A stretch of DNA of 47,070 bases, from assembly GCA_947631965.1 (NCBI GenBank), contig CANRNL010000019.1, positions 1 to 47,070 of the forward strand, given 5' to 3'. How positions within the stretch are numbered: the stretch's first letter is position 1; every line of letters starts with the position of its first letter. Positions 1 to 7,715 of this stretch are shown piece after piece. Source of the DNA: an uncultured Clostridia bacterium. Its GTDB lineage: Bacteria; Bacillota; Clostridia; Monoglobales; Monoglobaceae. The notes beneath the pieces are model-generated. The model saw only the letters and a program-made list of their open reading frames with translations. It searched no databases and had not been told where the DNA came from. The translations under genes were made by a program, and so were the position numbers.

Positions 1-27
1 GAGAGTGAATTTACAGTTTTCACTCTC
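1..27 (-). terminator. Possible terminator hairpin after hicB
   Basis: Bases 1-9 (GAGAGTGAA) are perfectly complementary to 19-27, with a 9-base loop. It lies about 70 bases beyond the hicB stop on the minus strand. Whether a T-run follows on that strand cannot be seen because the window ends. A second, weak 4-bp GCTC/GAGC hairpin with a T-tract lies at 76-95 on the plus strand. Confidence 0.35.
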
Positions 28-99
28 CCTGTATACTACTTAATCATTATTAGTCTTTCTTAACTTAATGACATTGCTCGAAAGAGCCTTTTTTTGTTT

Positions 100-432
100 T
101 TAATTTACATATTGCCTGATAGCGTCCTCTACCGCCTTATTTAAAGTGGTTCCTCGTGAGGCGGCGCATATGGCAAGACTACGGTGCAAAGTCGGCGAAA
201 TTCTCACATTAAATGTGCCTTTATAAGTTTTTTGCGGCTCAATGCCCTGTTCCTCACACATTTCTATATAATCGTCAACGGCTTCCTCAAAGTCTTTCTG
301 CAATTCCTCAATACTTTTGCCCTCGTATGAAACAAGACCGTTAATTCCGACCACCTTGCCGAATAAAACATTATCCGACGACGAATATTCCACCGTACCC
401 ATATAATCTTTATATTCCAAGAGGTTACTCAT
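100..432 (-). CDS. hicB: HicB-family antitoxin of a type II toxin-antitoxin pair
   Basis: This 110-residue protein has the HicB layout. The N-terminal part (about residues 10-65) is a degenerate RNase-H-like fold with the usual GKVVGINGLVSYEGKS-type motif near residues 25-40. The C-terminal ribbon-helix-helix runs from about residue 74 to 109 (FNVRISPTLHRSL, then a helix ending AIRQY). HicB proteins bind and neutralise HicA and repress their own promoter. The gene overlaps the upstream hicA by four bases (ATGA), so the two are translationally coupled. A GGAAGGAG ribosome site precedes the start. In a prophage such pairs usually act in stabilisation or phage defence, which is inference here. 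Confidence 0.9.
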   Translation of the reverse strand: MSNLLEYKDYMGTVEYSSSDNVLFGKVVGINGLVSYEGKSIEELQKDFEEAVDDYIEMCEEQGIEPQKTYKGTFNVRISPTLHRSLAICAASRGTTLNKAVEDAIRQYVN

Positions 433-680
433 ATTAAATTCTCTCCTTCCAAAGTCTCAATAATTTGCTTTACCTGATATTCCAATAATTCTTTGCGCGG
501 GTGTGGCTTATGCAATATTATAGGCACACCGTCTTTTATAAATCTCACCCTTGAACCGCTTGTTTTCCCTTGGTTGGACATCTTAAATTCCAAAGCTTCG
601 AGTAAACTTTTCATTTCCTCAAAAGTAAAATCCTTGGGGTTGCTTCGGAGCCAAGCAATCATTTTATCGAGTTTACCCAT
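429..680 (-). CDS. hicA: HicA-family mRNA interferase toxin
   Basis: This 83-residue protein has the length and motifs of the HicA toxin: SGSRVRF at residues 41-47 and HKPHP at 57-61, followed by the conserved ELLEYQVKQI helix. HicA is a double-stranded-RNA-binding-fold ribonuclease that cleaves mRNA; the histidine in the LHKPHP strand is the likely catalytic residue. It is the first gene of the pair, as in most hicAB operons. A sigma-A promoter is visible at 700-728 and an AGAGGTGA ribosome site sits just before the ATG. The catalytic motif looks intact, so the toxin is probably active. Confidence 0.9.
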   Translation of the reverse strand: MGKLDKMIAWLRSNPKDFTFEEMKSLLEALEFKMSNQGKTSGSRVRFIKDGVPIILHKPHPRKELLEYQVKQIIETLEGENLI

Positions 681-699
681 TTATCTCACCTCTTTTGAT

Positions 700-728
700 A
701 TTGTACCACAACACTCCGAAAATTGCAA
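700..728 (-). promoter_or_regulatory. Promoter of hicAB
   Basis: On the minus strand there is a -35 box TTGCAA (723-728), a 17-base spacer and a -10 box TACAAT (700-705). The hicA ribosome site and ATG follow within 25 bases. Its position directly upstream of hicA and the exact 17-base spacing make it convincing. Confidence 0.8.
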
Positions 729-741
729 CTGTTTTTTAGTG

Positions 742-757
742 ACATTTTCAAAAATGT
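742..757. promoter_or_regulatory. Inverted repeat, candidate HicB operator
   Basis: ACATTTT and AAAATGT form 7-bp arms separated by two bases, located 14 bases upstream of the hicAB -35 box. HicB proteins with ribbon-helix-helix domains bind such short palindromes. The assignment as operator is inference from position. Confidence 0.4.
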
Positions 758-764
758 TTTACAG

Positions 765-811
765 ATTGACAGTAGTGTGCGAAAACAACAAAAAAATTGA
801 CAGTAGCGCAC
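765..811 (+). promoter_or_regulatory. Paired direct repeats at the presumed late promoter
   Basis: ATTGACAGTAG followed by a Y-G-Y-R-C tail occurs at 765-780 and again at 796-811, exactly 31 bases apart, or three helical turns. The second copy covers the place where a -35 box would sit for the TATACT at 825-830, and no consensus -35 is present at 17 bases from that -10. This is what an activator-dependent late phage promoter would look like. A GCCGC/GCGGC hairpin (850-862) lies in the presumed leader. Confidence 0.5.
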
Positions 812-879
812 GTCGGCGACGTTATATACTCGTTGTAGAAGTAAAAAACGCCGCGACGCGGCAGAAAGGAGTGAAGAAA

Positions 880-1788
880 ATGCCACCCGATGAAAACGGC
901 GCGCCGATGACCTTCGACGAGGCTATGGCGCAAGCACAGGCGGCAGTACAGGCAGAAGCGCAGGCGCAGGCACAGGCGCAGGCGGAAGCACAGGCGACAC
1001 AGGAGGGCGCACCGCCGGACGGGCAACCGCCCGAAACTCCGCCGCCCGACGCGACGCAGGCACAGCCGGCGGAAGCACAGGCGGCACAACTCGACCCTCA
1101 GGCTATGCAGGTTATCGCACAGCTTACACAGCAAAACCAAATGCTGCAGCAGGCAATAAATGAGATGAGTCGGCAAAACGAAACGCAGGTCACCGAGGAA
1201 GTATTGACGCCGCCCGAACTGGATTTGTCCAACCTTTGGGCAGAGGACGAAAACGTAATTAAGCAGAAGCAGGCGGATTACGCAAGGCAAATGGCGGAAT
1301 ACACGGAGAAAAAGATTATGGGCACGCTTCAGCCTTTTCTTACATCCGCACAAACAGGCATAGAAGAGCGGGAAAAGCAAAGGGCTCTCGACGGACTTTC
1401 AAAAGACCCAAGATTTGCGGGCGTTATGGGAATGACTCCGCGCCTTGAGCAAATCATATCGAGCAATCCGATACTTAATTCCTCGACCGCGCCGATAGAG
1501 GACAAGCTGATAATGGCTTACGCAATCGCAAAAGGCGCAGACAGCATAGAAAATCCGCCCGTTGCTCCCAGTACGGAAGATTTTATGCAGATGTACGCTC
1601 AAAGTCCCGAACTTCAACGCGCGGTAGAGGAAATGCGTGCAAAAAGCGCGGCGGAGCAAGCAGTTAATATTCCGCCTATGAGTGCGTCGGCAGGAGCGGC
1701 AAATGCACCGCTTACGCCGCCTCAGAAAAAACCGACAAATTTTGACGAAGCAAGAATGGCGGTACTTGCACAGTTCGGTATGAGATAA
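880..1788 (+). CDS. Capsid scaffolding-like protein
   Basis: The gene lies immediately before the major capsid protein, the usual place for a scaffold, and the 302-residue product is close in size to the P22 scaffold. The first 70 residues are almost pure Ala/Gln/Glu/Pro repeats (residues 16-42 are AQ/AE repeats). A predicted coiled coil follows at about 73-103 (MLQQAINEM). The protein is acidic and charged in the middle and ends in a short C-terminal segment (NFDEARMAVLAQFGMR), as scaffolds use to contact coat protein. The ATG at 880 is chosen because AAAGGAG ends 8 bases upstream; the open frame extends to 493 but lacks start signals and would run through the promoter region. Function is inferred from position and composition. 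Confidence 0.65.
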   Translation: MPPDENGAPMTFDEAMAQAQAAVQAEAQAQAQAQAEAQATQEGAPPDGQPPETPPPDATQAQPAEAQAAQLDPQAMQVIAQLTQQNQMLQQAINEMSRQNETQVTEEVLTPPELDLSNLWAEDENVIKQKQADYARQMAEYTEKKIMGTLQPFLTSAQTGIEEREKQRALDGLSKDPRFAGVMGMTPRLEQIISSNPILNSSTAPIEDKLIMAYAIAKGADSIENPPVAPSTEDFMQMYAQSPELQRAVEEMRAKSAAEQAVNIPPMSASAGAANAPLTPPQKKPTNFDEARMAVLAQFGMR

Positions 1789-1826
1789 CCGCTAAAAACA
1801 ATTTAAACAACAAAATTCAGGCAACC

Positions 1827-1871
1827 GCACGGAGAGTGCGAGAACAGACGCACGGAGAGTGCGAGAACAGA
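1827..1871 (+). repeat. Tandem 22-base repeats, each a small hairpin, in the capsid gene leader
   Basis: GCACGGAGAGTGC plus GAGAACAGA is repeated twice at 1827-1848 and 1850-1871. Each copy folds as GCAC/GTGC around a GGAGA loop, which exposes a Shine-Dalgarno-like GGAG. They sit just before the real ribosome site (AGAGGGG, 1871-1877) of the capsid gene. Confidence 0.7.
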
Positions 1872-1888
1872 GAGGGGAAATGATATAA

Positions 1889-3109
1889 ATGCCTACAAAT
1901 TTTGACAATTTTCAGCAGATAAATATGTTGGCGGGTGCAGTTAAAACAATGTATCTGCCGGCACTTTCCAACCTTTTGGGTACAGAGCCCAGTCCTATTA
2001 TGAGCCGCATTAAAACCGTACCGATTACGGGCGGCGGTGACATACGCGCCGTAGCACAGGTAGGCTTTAACGGCGGTTTCGGTTCGCTTTCCGATGACCT
2101 TATCGCGCCTAAAGCCGGACGCAATATCTATCAGGACTTCGTAGAAAAAAGAAAGCGAATGGCGGTTACGCTCCGTATAACCGATGAGGCTATTGCCGCG
2201 ACCGCAAACGACCGTCTTGCTATGATAAATGTTCTTGACCGTGAAATCAAAGGCGGCTACGAGGTGGCAAAATGGAATGTCGGACGTATGACGTTCGGCA
2301 ACGGAGACGGAATACTTACACCTATCGCTTCATCAACCGGTAATACCGTAACGCTTCCGTCGGACGGCACGGAAAGACCCGAAAATATCAAGGAAGGTCT
2401 TACGATTGATATTTACGCAAAGGGCAAGAAGCCCGGCGACGAACCCGCGGCAAAGCAGAGACGCATTCTCTCGGTCAACGCGGGAGCAAACCCCGTAACA
2501 TTTACAATCGACGGCGACACGCTGGAGCAGACTGACGGATTTGTCACCATACAGATGTCGTATGGCAACGAGATTACCGGTCTCGGCGCGATATTTGACG
2601 ACGCGGTTGATACGCTTTACGGTATCAAAAAGGCTGACGTGCCGCTTATTAAGCCCGTTGTTGAGGACGCGGCAGGAGATATAAACGACTCAATGATTAC
2701 GAGAGTTCTGCGCCGTGCTCAGAGAGAAAAGGGCGCGAAGGTGGATATGCTCCTGATGGGCGACGACGCATATGACCACTATGTTGAATACCTCCGCGTT
2801 AACAACCTGAGAAACGAAAAGAACGACCTGACTATTACGGGCGGTTTTTCGGCAATCGATTTCAGGTTCGGAAACGGACAGGTTACAATCGTAAACGAGG
2901 GATTTGTTCCTAAGAATGAGGCTTGGGGCTTCGATACTTCGACGCTCAAGTTCTACCAGCTCAAAGACTGGGATTTCATTTCACAGGGCGGAAGTGCGTT
3001 TACGCTTATTCCCGGCACGCTGGCGTACAACGGTGTTATTGCCAAATACGGCAATCTTATTTGCGAGAAACCCGGCGGATGCGTGAGAATCACAAACGCG
3101 GCAGAGTAA
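1889..3109 (+). CDS. Major capsid protein (probable HK97 fold)
   Basis: The 406-residue protein directly follows the scaffold-like gene. Its start carries a long structured leader and its end a hairpin terminator, which fits high-level expression. The N-terminal part (about 1-150) has the extended region and helices typical of capsid proteins that assemble without cleavage. Residues about 150-225 are rich in beta-strand and Thr/Gly, like the insertion domain of P22-type coat proteins. The C-terminal part (about 255-406) contains the LLMGDDAYDHYVEYLR helix and the LIPGTLAYNGVIAKYGN segment seen in many Firmicutes phage capsids. The ribosome site AGAGGGG is followed by a two-codon ATG-ATA-TAA in the same frame, abutting the real ATG. 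The family is not certain from sequence alone. Confidence 0.75.
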   Translation: MPTNFDNFQQINMLAGAVKTMYLPALSNLLGTEPSPIMSRIKTVPITGGGDIRAVAQVGFNGGFGSLSDDLIAPKAGRNIYQDFVEKRKRMAVTLRITDEAIAATANDRLAMINVLDREIKGGYEVAKWNVGRMTFGNGDGILTPIASSTGNTVTLPSDGTERPENIKEGLTIDIYAKGKKPGDEPAAKQRRILSVNAGANPVTFTIDGDTLEQTDGFVTIQMSYGNEITGLGAIFDDAVDTLYGIKKADVPLIKPVVEDAAGDINDSMITRVLRRAQREKGAKVDMLLMGDDAYDHYVEYLRVNNLRNEKNDLTITGGFSAIDFRFGNGQVTIVNEGFVPKNEAWGFDTSTLKFYQLKDWDFISQGGSAFTLIPGTLAYNGVIAKYGNLICEKPGGCVRITNAAE

Positions 3110-3127
3110 ACTTTAAACGAAAAAATG

Positions 3128-3163
3128 AAAATCGGGGAAATTTTCAAGGTTTCCCCGATTTTT
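3128..3163 (+). terminator. Intrinsic terminator inside the late operon, after the capsid gene
   Basis: A perfect 13-bp stem (AAAATCGGGGAAA at 3128-3140 paired with 3150-3162) has a 9-base loop and ends in five Ts. It lies 18 bases after the capsid stop and immediately before the next gene, so it would thin out downstream transcription and raise capsid output relative to other late proteins. Confidence 0.8.
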
Positions 3164-3179
3164 GAAAACGGAGATTATT

Positions 3180-3593
3180 ATGACTGTAAAACAAATGTAC
3201 GAGCGCGTCACGCTTACTGTGGCGGTCAGCGAAAGAGATTTTTTTGACAGGCTGAATGACACAATAGCGGAGCTTTGCGCAACGTACGGCGAGCCGCCAA
3301 AACTTTTATGGAAAGCAGACGAGAGCGGCGAGTACCCAAGCGAGCAGCATATAAGGACCTTTGAAGCCGACAAGAACAGCGAGGGAAGCCTTAAAATACT
3401 GCCTCTTTACCACGGCTGTATGGTTGACAACATTTTATACCTATCGGGTGGCGGAGACGCATATAAGAGCGAATTTTTGAGAAAAGCAAAATCGGCGTGG
3501 CTCGTATATTGGAACGCCAACGCGAAAGGACGCAGAGTAAAGTTTTTCCGTTGCAACGGTGCTTGCGGTTGCGACAAAGGGGCAGGTGATTAA
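3180..3593 (+). CDS. Phage structural protein, possible head completion protein
   Basis: A 137-residue protein with no recognised catalytic motif. The ATG at 3180 is used because GGAG ends six bases upstream; the longer frame from a TTG at 3162 would begin inside the terminator stem. The N-terminal half is alpha-helical (KQMYERVTLTVAVSERDFFDRLND) and the C-terminal end is Cys/Gly-rich (CNGACGCDKG), possibly a metal-binding or disulphide tail. It sits between capsid and connector-like genes, where head-completion proteins are normally found. The product is not recognised with confidence. Confidence 0.6.
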   Translation: MTVKQMYERVTLTVAVSERDFFDRLNDTIAELCATYGEPPKLLWKADESGEYPSEQHIRTFEADKNSEGSLKILPLYHGCMVDNILYLSGGGDAYKSEFLRKAKSAWLVYWNANAKGRRVKFFRCNGACGCDKGAGD

Positions 3594-3596
3594 CAA

Positions 3597-4280
3597 ATGT
3601 TTGACAGCGGAATAAAGGCGAGTGCTTTTATAAACGAGATAAAAAACGAGGTTGATACAGCTCCGGATATTGCCGATGAAACGTATTACAGGATTTTGAC
3701 CGAAACGGAGCAGCTCCTGTATTCGGAAATCATACAGGAAATGACGTGCTTTGCGAAAGAGCTTGATAACAGCGTATCTATACCCGCTATTGACCCGAAC
3801 CACAATCCCGTCTATGACTATGAGCAGTTTCGTCTTTCGGAAATAACGCCGATTGAAGGGGCGGACAACGTGAGGTTCGAGGATATATACGCGGTGTATT
3901 ATGACAGCTCGGAAGCGCGAACGCGTCTTAAACGCACAACACCCGTCTCCGGAGTGCTTTTTCCTGACACATACTGGAAGTATGACGATGATTTGTTTAT
4001 CCACCCCGGACATTGGCACGAAGCGGCGGTTGAAAGCAAAGGGCAAATCGAAGTATTTTACTTCGTTCGTCCACAGCCTAAAACCACAGAAGCACATCAC
4101 AATGACAACATTAAGCTCCCGCCGGAATGGCTTTCACTTCCCGCGGCAAAACTGCGCGGCGAGGTGTATAAGCTTGTCAACGAGGACACGGCCGCCGCGA
4201 AATGGCTGAATGATTATAACGTGCTTTTGGAACAGTTTAAACAGTATATGACGGCGAGAGACCCGAAAATAGGGGTGTAG
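3597..4280 (+). CDS. Probable head-to-tail connector (adaptor-like) protein
   Basis: A 227-residue protein starting three bases after the preceding stop, with an AGGTGA ribosome site. The N-terminal part is helical (FINEIKNEVDTAPDIADETYYRILTE begins it), the middle is beta-rich with aromatic residues, and the C-terminus has a helix pair (LPAAKLRGEVYKLVNEDTAA, then a second helix ending FKQYM). That C-terminal layout is common in small adaptor proteins of short-tailed phages, and P22 gp4 lies at the same place between coat and stabilisation protein. The assignment rests on position and architecture, not on a sequence motif. Confidence 0.5.
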   Translation: MFDSGIKASAFINEIKNEVDTAPDIADETYYRILTETEQLLYSEIIQEMTCFAKELDNSVSIPAIDPNHNPVYDYEQFRLSEITPIEGADNVRFEDIYAVYYDSSEARTRLKRTTPVSGVLFPDTYWKYDDDLFIHPGHWHEAAVESKGQIEVFYFVRPQPKTTEAHHNDNIKLPPEWLSLPAAKLRGEVYKLVNEDTAAAKWLNDYNVLLEQFKQYMTARDPKIGV

Positions 4281-4284
4281 AAAA

Positions 4285-5847
4285 ATGGCAAATAAGAAAA
4301 GCGAAAATGAGCTTACATATCTTCAAATGCCTTTGCCGGTCGAGTCAAAGACAAAAACCACGGTACGCGTAAACTGGAGCGGGCTCAACAAGGTTCAGAT
4401 AATGGACACCGGCGAGCTTTCGTTTGAGGAAAACATTTCAACGCAGGACGCTCCTTATCTCACGCCAAGTCCGAACAGAAACAAAGTTTTCGAGGTAGAA
4501 GGTGAGCCAATAGGTCTTTGGGGATTTGACGACTTTCTGCTTCTTGTGTATTCAGACGGTGACATAAAGGCAAAGCGTTTAAAAAGAGAAACGGACGGCA
4601 GTCTTAGCATCGACGAGGCTAATCTTACCCAAGCAATCGGCGGCAAAAATTCGCAAGACAGAAAGGACAAGCTAACACCCGACATACAAAGATGTGCGGT
4701 TATGATGAACAGCTACGAGGGCGGTGCTATTGACGGAAAATACACAAAGCATATTCTTATATTTCCCGACGCTATAAGTCTTACAATCAAGAAAGATACA
4801 AATGGCAAATATGAGGAAATGAATGCCGCCGATTTTCACGGCGGCGTTATGGCTCCGTACATACGATATGCAACGGTTCATCTGTCGAGAATTTACGGCG
4901 TTGCCGGAAGTGAGCTTTGCGGAGAGCCTGACAGGATATGCGTATCGGGCTTTAACGATTACACAAACTGGAACGTGGACACCGATACCGATTTTTCACC
5001 CTCAAATGCGTGGGTATCTGCGGCGCAAAGCAACGTAAAGGCTGACGGTTACTTTACGGGAATAACCACATATTTAAACAGCGTGGTGGCTTTTAAACGC
5101 GATTATATGCACGAGATAACGGGAAGTTCAAACCCGTTCCGAATAAACGACATATACGCCGAGGGCGCAACCAACAACGACAATATTGTTGATGTGGACG
5201 GTAATTTGTTTTTCACGTCGGACGACGCGGTGAAGGTATATACCGGCGGCAATCCGCGTGTTATGAGCTACAAATTAGGCAAATCCCGCTTTGAAAACGC
5301 GGTAGCTGGTACAGACGGCAGAAGATACTACTTATACTGCGGTGCCGACGGTGCGAACAACCATCGACTTTTCGTGTATGACACGGTGGTTATGCAATGG
5401 GCGGAAGAAAAAATAGATACTCAGGTATTGAATTTTGCCAAGACGGATTACGGCTTTTATATGCTGACCAAAACCGGAACGATATACCAAATTGATACAA
5501 ACGATTATCAAGGTCAAGAATGGGCTGCCGAAACCGATTTGACGGCGGGGCAAACCGTGGACATAAAGCATATTCAAAAAATACAGATACTTGCCGACAT
5601 AGAAAAAGGCAGCGAGTTACGCGCATATCTCATCTATGACGACGAAGAATTTGACGAGAACAATTCTCATCTCGTTTATAACAGCGGCACTGCGGAAAAG
5701 TCGAAGAAGGCGGCTATACGAGTAGTACCGCGAATGACAGCGCATTACGGCGCAAAATTGCGGCTTTGCGGTACAGGATATTCTCGCATATATCAAGCGG
5801 AAATAACATTAAAAGGCGGCGGAAAAGTATATAAAACACTTGAGTAA
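4285..5847 (+). CDS. P22 gp10-like tail stabilisation (hub) protein
   Basis: A 520-residue, beta-rich protein following the connector-like gene by four bases, with an AGGGGTG ribosome site. It contains repeated WGF/LLVYSDG, RIYGVAGSE and YYLYCGADG-type segments, separated by about 50-80 residues, as in a beta-propeller. The segment around residues 190-270 (ICVSGFNDYTNWNVDTDTDF and the following SSNPFRINDIYAEG) resembles podovirus proteins annotated as stabilisation or tail-hub proteins. P22 gp10 (472 residues) closes the portal channel and holds the tail needle. Size, gene order and fold impression agree; no diagnostic motif allows certainty. Confidence 0.55.
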   Translation: MANKKSENELTYLQMPLPVESKTKTTVRVNWSGLNKVQIMDTGELSFEENISTQDAPYLTPSPNRNKVFEVEGEPIGLWGFDDFLLLVYSDGDIKAKRLKRETDGSLSIDEANLTQAIGGKNSQDRKDKLTPDIQRCAVMMNSYEGGAIDGKYTKHILIFPDAISLTIKKDTNGKYEEMNAADFHGGVMAPYIRYATVHLSRIYGVAGSELCGEPDRICVSGFNDYTNWNVDTDTDFSPSNAWVSAAQSNVKADGYFTGITTYLNSVVAFKRDYMHEITGSSNPFRINDIYAEGATNNDNIVDVDGNLFFTSDDAVKVYTGGNPRVMSYKLGKSRFENAVAGTDGRRYYLYCGADGANNHRLFVYDTVVMQWAEEKIDTQVLNFAKTDYGFYMLTKTGTIYQIDTNDYQGQEWAAETDLTAGQTVDIKHIQKIQILADIEKGSELRAYLIYDDEEFDENNSHLVYNSGTAEKSKKAAIRVVPRMTAHYGAKLRLCGTGYSRIYQAEITLKGGGKVYKTLE

Positions 5848-5872
5848 CAGTAACGAAAGGGGAATAAAACGA

Positions 5873-6349
5873 ATGAATATTCACAGAGTTAACAGAATGT
5901 GCAGCGTTAAGGGCTGTCACAATACCAACAGCTACGCTATAAGCAATTCGGGAGAGTTCGGCGGTGTGATAATTTGTGAGAATTGCCTTACGGACGCTCT
6001 TGCGGCGATAAAGGCCGCAAAGGAAACCGGCAAAAACAAAGCAAGCGTCGGCACGGTGAAGCCGAGAAAAAATACTCCGCTGTTCTTTCATCCCACCGAC
6101 GAAGTGAAAGCCAAAGAGAGGCTCCTTACCACCGACGAAGCGAAAGCCCAAGAGAGGCTCCTTCACGAGAGGCTCCTTGATGGATTAGCCAACTATGCTG
6201 CCGACTCTGCTACGGAGCACGAAGGTGTTATCACTGCAACAAACAACGAGCCGAAAGACGGAAAAGACCTGAAATGCCCCATATGCGGCAAAGAGTGCAA
6301 AAACGAGTTCGGGCTCAATGCGCATATGAGGTCACACGATAGAAAATAG
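5873..6349 (+). CDS. Phage zinc-finger protein with a classical C2H2 finger
   Basis: A 158-residue protein. The ATG at 5873 is chosen because AAAGGGG ends about ten bases upstream; the open frame extends to a TTG at 5840 inside the previous gene. The N-terminus has a zinc-ribbon-like pattern (C10-x4-C15 and C35-x2-C38). The C-terminus has an exact C2H2 finger, C135-x2-C138-x12-H151-x3-H155, with the usual F and L core positions. Between them lies a low-complexity stretch made of a near-perfect 34-base tandem repeat at 6094-6163 plus a 12-base partial third copy. It sits among structural genes, so it may be a virion protein or a nucleic-acid or host-protein binder. No function is assigned. Confidence 0.7.
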   Translation: MNIHRVNRMCSVKGCHNTNSYAISNSGEFGGVIICENCLTDALAAIKAAKETGKNKASVGTVKPRKNTPLFFHPTDEVKAKERLLTTDEAKAQERLLHERLLDGLANYAADSATEHEGVITATNNEPKDGKDLKCPICGKECKNEFGLNAHMRSHDRK

Positions 6350-6362
6350 GGGGACATACGCG

Positions 6363-6590
6363 ATGAACAAGAAAAAGCTCTTTAACAGAATGGGCTTTGC
6401 CGGGCAGCTCGGAAAGCTCGGAAATCTGCTCGAAGAATACGACACGCATATGGAGACCCTTGACAATAAAATCAAATCGCTTTCCGCGTCACTTGAAGCG
6501 GCAAATGCCGAAATCAAAAAGAACCGGGCGGATATAGCTGAGGTCAAATCCGCAGTTGATGAGCTAAAGGCGGCAAACGGCGATGTTTGA
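6363..6590 (+). CDS. Small coiled-coil phage protein
   Basis: A 75-residue protein, almost entirely one heptad-repeat helix from about residue 20 to 72 (LEEYDTHMETLDNKIKSLSA and onward). The last codons overlap the next gene by eight bases, indicating translational coupling. Short trimeric coiled coils in podovirus tail modules form needles or fibre shafts, so it may oligomerise with the fibre protein encoded next. That role is inferred only from position and shape. Confidence 0.6.
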   Translation: MNKKKLFNRMGFAGQLGKLGNLLEEYDTHMETLDNKIKSLSASLEAANAEIKKNRADIAEVKSAVDELKAANGDV

Positions 6591-7692
6591 TAATCTCGAA
6601 AGAGTGCCTATCTCCAAAATGAACTTTAATCAGCTTCGGGAGCGGGTACAAATTTTACAGGACAGATACGACACTCTTATAAGACGTTATCCCGAACTTG
6701 CGGGCGCGGCTTCAAGCTCATCGGAGGGCATAGACTGGGCGAACATAGTTACGCCGCTCATCAATGCTACTGTAAACAGGCTCAAGTTTACAGCGGTCCT
6801 AAACAGCGCGAACACAATAGAAATATACGCGGAACCGCCCACGGATAAAAAAGCCTTTATAAATCCCGACGGCGAACCAATCACCGACGCGGAAGGAAAT
6901 ATCCTCGTGCTTGACAAGACTATGATATACAGGTATGTCGGCACGGACGAGAGCGGCAACGAATACGTTAATTTCTGGTATTGGAACGGCAACGAGTGGA
7001 AGTCCGCCCAACGCGGATTTAAAAGCGAGTTTAATCAAACTCCCGCAGGCTTTCAGTTGGAGGGAACCCTTGAACTTAAAACCGACACGGCGGGACGCGT
7101 CACAATATCGGACAGTTTCATCAAGATGTACCCCGACAACAGCGGTCAACCCACATATGACGCAAAAGTACAGATAGGATATGACGACAGTTCGGATTAC
7201 AAATATCCGGTTATAATACTCGGAGCCGGAGCGGGCGCAACATACGCCGCCGGAGAACAGGCAAGAGACTCCAATTATACAAACGAAAACGGCGAGCCTA
7301 CCGACAAGGACGGCAATCTCTTGGAAGGGCAGTTTAAAACGGTACTTGTCGGCGTGGACAAATACGAAATCGACGAAAACGGAAAGGTTATAGGCGCGGT
7401 CGGCGGCTATCCCGTCAGATACGGGCAAGTGATAATATACAAAACCGCAACCTCGCTTATTTACGGCGCGGTAGGAGACGACGGAGCGGTAAACTACATA
7501 GAGCTTAAAGCCTATCAAAATACAGAAGCCGACCCAAAGACAAATTACGGTGAAACAGATAATAAATGGTACTTTTATGAACCGGGCGTTTATTATTTCA
7601 AGGAAGAATACAATTCGAGCAGCGGACAATGGGAAAAACATCGCTATGAGCTTGCAAAACGGTCAATAACGTATGTTAAGCCGGAAGCGTAA
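6583..7692 (+). CDS. Tail fibre or appendage structural protein
   Basis: A 369-residue protein with an N-terminal helical segment (about residues 13-40, LRERVQILQDRYDTLIRRYP) that could form a coiled coil with the preceding small protein. An Ala/Ser linker follows, then a long beta-rich body with many Gly, Asn, Asp and Tyr. Sequences such as NPDGEPITDAEGN and NENGEPTDKDGN occur twice and look like Ca-binding or turn-rich repeats. This composition is typical of phage fibres and baseplate appendages. No enzymatic motif is seen. Confidence 0.55.
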   Translation: MFDNLERVPISKMNFNQLRERVQILQDRYDTLIRRYPELAGAASSSSEGIDWANIVTPLINATVNRLKFTAVLNSANTIEIYAEPPTDKKAFINPDGEPITDAEGNILVLDKTMIYRYVGTDESGNEYVNFWYWNGNEWKSAQRGFKSEFNQTPAGFQLEGTLELKTDTAGRVTISDSFIKMYPDNSGQPTYDAKVQIGYDDSSDYKYPVIILGAGAGATYAAGEQARDSNYTNENGEPTDKDGNLLEGQFKTVLVGVDKYEIDENGKVIGAVGGYPVRYGQVIIYKTATSLIYGAVGDDGAVNYIELKAYQNTEADPKTNYGETDNKWYFYEPGVYYFKEEYNSSSGQWEKHRYELAKRSITYVKPEA

Positions 7693-7715
7693 AAAAGTTA
7701 AAGAGGTGCGAATAA

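Noticed and set aside
493-879. N-terminal extension of the scaffold reading frame back to 493
   Set aside because: It runs antisense through hicA and the promoter region and has no ribosome site; the ATG at 880 has AAAGGAG at good spacing.
748-1380. Long minus-strand reading frame over the scaffold gene
   Set aside because: It is the antisense of the GC-rich AQ repeat and shows only Arg/Leu/Cys-biased shadow composition without start signals.
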